Position numbers and translations under genes: made by a program. From Opitutia bacterium (lineage in GTDB: Bacteria > Verrucomicrobiota > Kiritimatiellia > CAIQIC01 > Lenti-01), in assembly GCA_009928955.1 (NCBI GenBank), contig SABN01000014.1, positions 1 to 43,338 on the forward strand: DNA of 43,338 nucleotides. The letters run 5' to 3'. Under the pieces are notes generated by a model. The model searched no databases. It was not told where the DNA came from and was given only the letters and a program-made list of their open reading frames with translations. Of this stretch, positions 42,006-43,338 are shown in pieces. Each line of letters starts with the position of its first letter. Within the stretch, counting starts at the first letter, position 1.

Positions 42006-43014
42006 TGGACAGACCCTCCAGATCGAGCACGGGAAACATGGCGCGGGCCATGGATTCGGCCTGGGCGCCGTCGTAGCCAAGGCCGGCCTCGCCGAGGGTG
42101 CGCAGGCCGGAGACGAGCAGGTCGAAGCCGCGACGGGCGGCCGGCAGGGCGAACGGAGAAACGTCGAGATAGATCCGGTCGGACACGGTTTGGGTGCGGG
42201 AAGCCAGCGCTTCCAGTTGAGCGGGCGCCTGATGGGCCAGCATGGACAAAACGTAGTTGTTTCGATTTTCAAGGAGATCGCGGGCCATGTCGCGGACGTC
42301 GTCGAGCACCTGGCAACCGAGCCCGAAATCCATCAGACCATCGCGGAGCCGCGCGGTGCGGACGAAAACGAGGGGCTCGACGATCTCAGGGCCGACGAAG
42401 GCGACGTTGAAGAGCAGGCCGGTCTTGAGGCGGTGGATGACGCCGAGGACTTCCTCCGGCGGCGGGCGGACCGCGATGCCGCCTTCCTCGGTGGCTTCCT
42501 GCGCGGCGCTGGGCAGGAGGCGGCAGAGGGATTCGCGGGAGAGATCGTCGCGCTGGGCGGCGGTAACCGTACCAGCCGCGACGGCGTCGTTGAGGATCTC
42601 GGCCAGGACGCGGTCGGCGGCCATGACGGCCACCACCTGGCGCATGACGCGGGCATTCCCGGGCAGGACGACGGGGACGACTTCCTTGTCTTCGCCATCG
42701 AGGAGATTGTCGGCGGAGGTGACCCAGATGCGGAAGAGGTGGATGAGCTTGCCGTAGAGCAGGCGGCGGGGTTCAGGGACGTCCATCAGGTGGTAGACCG
42801 ACTGGAAAAGGGTGGAAAAGAGGTTTTTGCGCCAGCCGAGGTTGGCGGCGGGGAGCGGAGCGGGCCGGACGGCGTAGGCGGGGGGGGTGTCCGCCGGGCT
42901 GGCGAGATGGGGCGCGAGGCGCGCGTGGATCTCGCGGATGCATTCCTGCTGTTCCCGCAAGGCGGTGCGGGCGATGCGGCCGGTTTCGAACAAGGCTTTC
43001 CATGCGTTGGTCAT
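41998..43014 (-). CDS. Isoprenyl-diphosphate-synthase-like protein (class I terpenoid fold)
   Basis: The 338-residue all-helical protein has two Asp-rich regions. WVTSADNLLDGEDKEV occupies the place of the first DDxxD (as DNLLD), and GCQVLDDVRDMARDLLENRN supplies the second (DDVRD). These bind magnesium-diphosphate in prenyl synthases. Spacing between them (about 130 residues) and the helical context RLLYGKLIHLFRIW fit the family. The usual Lys/Arg substrate residues are not easy to place, so it may be a divergent synthase or a non-chain-extending relative. I chose ATG 43014 (MTNAWKALFETGRIA); longer open sequence upstream runs into the divergent promoter region. It is first of the minus-strand unit and is followed by the methyltransferase with an 8-nt overlap. 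Confidence 0.7.
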   Translation of the reverse strand: MTNAWKALFETGRIARTALREQQECIREIHARLAPHLASPADTPPAYAVRPAPLPAANLGWRKNLFSTLFQSVYHLMDVPEPRRLLYGKLIHLFRIWVTSADNLLDGEDKEVVPVVLPGNARVMRQVVAVMAADRVLAEILNDAVAAGTVTAAQRDDLSRESLCRLLPSAAQEATEEGGIAVRPPPEEVLGVIHRLKTGLLFNVAFVGPEIVEPLVFVRTARLRDGLMDFGLGCQVLDDVRDMARDLLENRNNYVLSMLAHQAPAQLEALASRTQTVSDRIYLDVSPFALPAARRGFDLLVSGLRTLGEAGLGYDGAQAESMARAMFPVLDLEGLSIG

Positions 43015-43080
43015 GCGGGGAACAATGTATCGGAATGTCCTCGCTTTCAAACCGATCAATCTTAAGATTGCTTCAGAACC
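43015..43080. other. Divergent intergenic region
   Basis: These 66 nt lie between the isoprenyl-synthase-like gene (minus) and the response regulator (plus). They are AT-richer than the surroundings and must hold both start regions. I see no convincing consensus promoter on either strand. Confidence 0.4.
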
Positions 43081-43338
43081 ATGACAGACGACGCAGTCAA
43101 AGAGAATGGCGGATTGCTGGTGGTGGAAGACGATCCACACGTGGCGAAAAGCTTGGAACGGGGGTTGCGCGAAGCGGGATTTTCCGTCGCGGTATCGGGA
43201 GGCCTATCCGCGGCGGATGAACAGTTCGCGCGCGGCGTTCCCGCGCTGGTGGTGCTGGACTTGAACCTGCCCGACGGCGACGGCCGAACGTGGTTGCGGC
43301 GGGTCCGGCAAGAGGGGCACCGGATGCCGGTGATCATC
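43081..43338 (+). CDS. Response regulator, receiver domain (C-terminus cut by window edge)
   Basis: Eighty-six codons are visible. The receiver signature is clear: LLVVEDDPHVAKSLERGL has the acidic pair Asp17/Asp18, VVLDLNLPDGDGRTWL carries the phospho-acceptor Asp60, and a fragment of the next strand is MPVII. The output domain lies outside the window, so the type of regulator cannot be told, although LPDGDG-type receivers are frequent in RegA/PrrA- and OmpR-like regulators. It is transcribed away from the isoprenyl-synthase unit. Confidence 0.9.
   Translation, partial: MTDDAVKENGGLLVVEDDPHVAKSLERGLREAGFSVAVSGGLSAADEQFARGVPALVVLDLNLPDGDGRTWLRRVRQEGHRMPVII

Overview
The window is a 43.3 kb piece of a GC-rich bacterial chromosome. 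I place it tentatively in the PVC superphylum (Verrucomicrobiota/Kiritimatiellota-like). The reasons are the very large secreted beta-helix protein, the style of its modules, the dense GC-rich coding and the short palindromes in intergenic space. No rRNA or other taxonomic marker is present, so this is inference.

Layout. (1) 1-2466, minus strand: a membrane GT39/ArnT-like glycosyltransferase (cut by the window edge) and a GT4 glycosyltransferase. (2) 2560-14342, plus strand: a surface-polysaccharide locus. It holds a membrane GT2, the Wzm/Wzt ABC exporter, a radical SAM protein, a DegT aminotransferase, a WbqC-family protein, a PurN-like formyltransferase, two tandem five-bladed-propeller glycosidase-like proteins, a methyltransferase and a second GT2. 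Most genes overlap by a few bases, so this looks like one transcription unit. The aminotransferase plus formyltransferase suggest a formylated amino sugar in the exported glycan. The part from about 9.8 to 12.7 kb is visibly AT-richer and looks imported. (3) 14343-14870: a non-coding gap with four small perfect or near-perfect hairpins and a good sigma70-type promoter. (4) 14871-32909: one gene for a 6,012-residue exported protein made of 13 tandem modules of about 450 residues, each a parallel beta-helix plus a beta-sandwich. It is followed by a VanZ/carbohydrate-binding fusion and a DPM1-like GT2. (5) 34522-39498, minus strand: a riboflavin operon in the order ribBA-ribH-nusB-ftsY-ribD-ribE, preceded by an FMN riboswitch and a terminator hairpin whose T-run abuts the ribBA start codon. 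(6) 39839-43014, minus strand: an isoprenyl-diphosphate-synthase-like gene, a methyltransferase, a secreted PDC-like protein and an NAD-binding SDR, with overlapping starts and stops. (7) 43081-end, plus strand: the start of a response regulator.

The most unusual element is a heptanucleotide repeat system at 2.8-5.6 kb. A gene for a four-helix-bundle protein of the 23S rRNA intervening-sequence (S23/Avd-like) family sits between wzm and wzt. On its left is a roughly 340 bp array of the 7-mer RGAGACY; on its right is a shorter array of the opposite-strand 7-mer GTCTNNR. Two small gene-less versions with the same left/right polarity lie nearby. One is inserted in frame inside the GT2 gene, adding about 37 residues next to its catalytic core. 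The other supplies that gene's stop codon. This looks like an autonomous element with MITE-like derivatives.

The second highlight is the giant modular beta-helix protein. It has a signal peptide but no anchor I can recognise, and it lies directly downstream of the polysaccharide locus.
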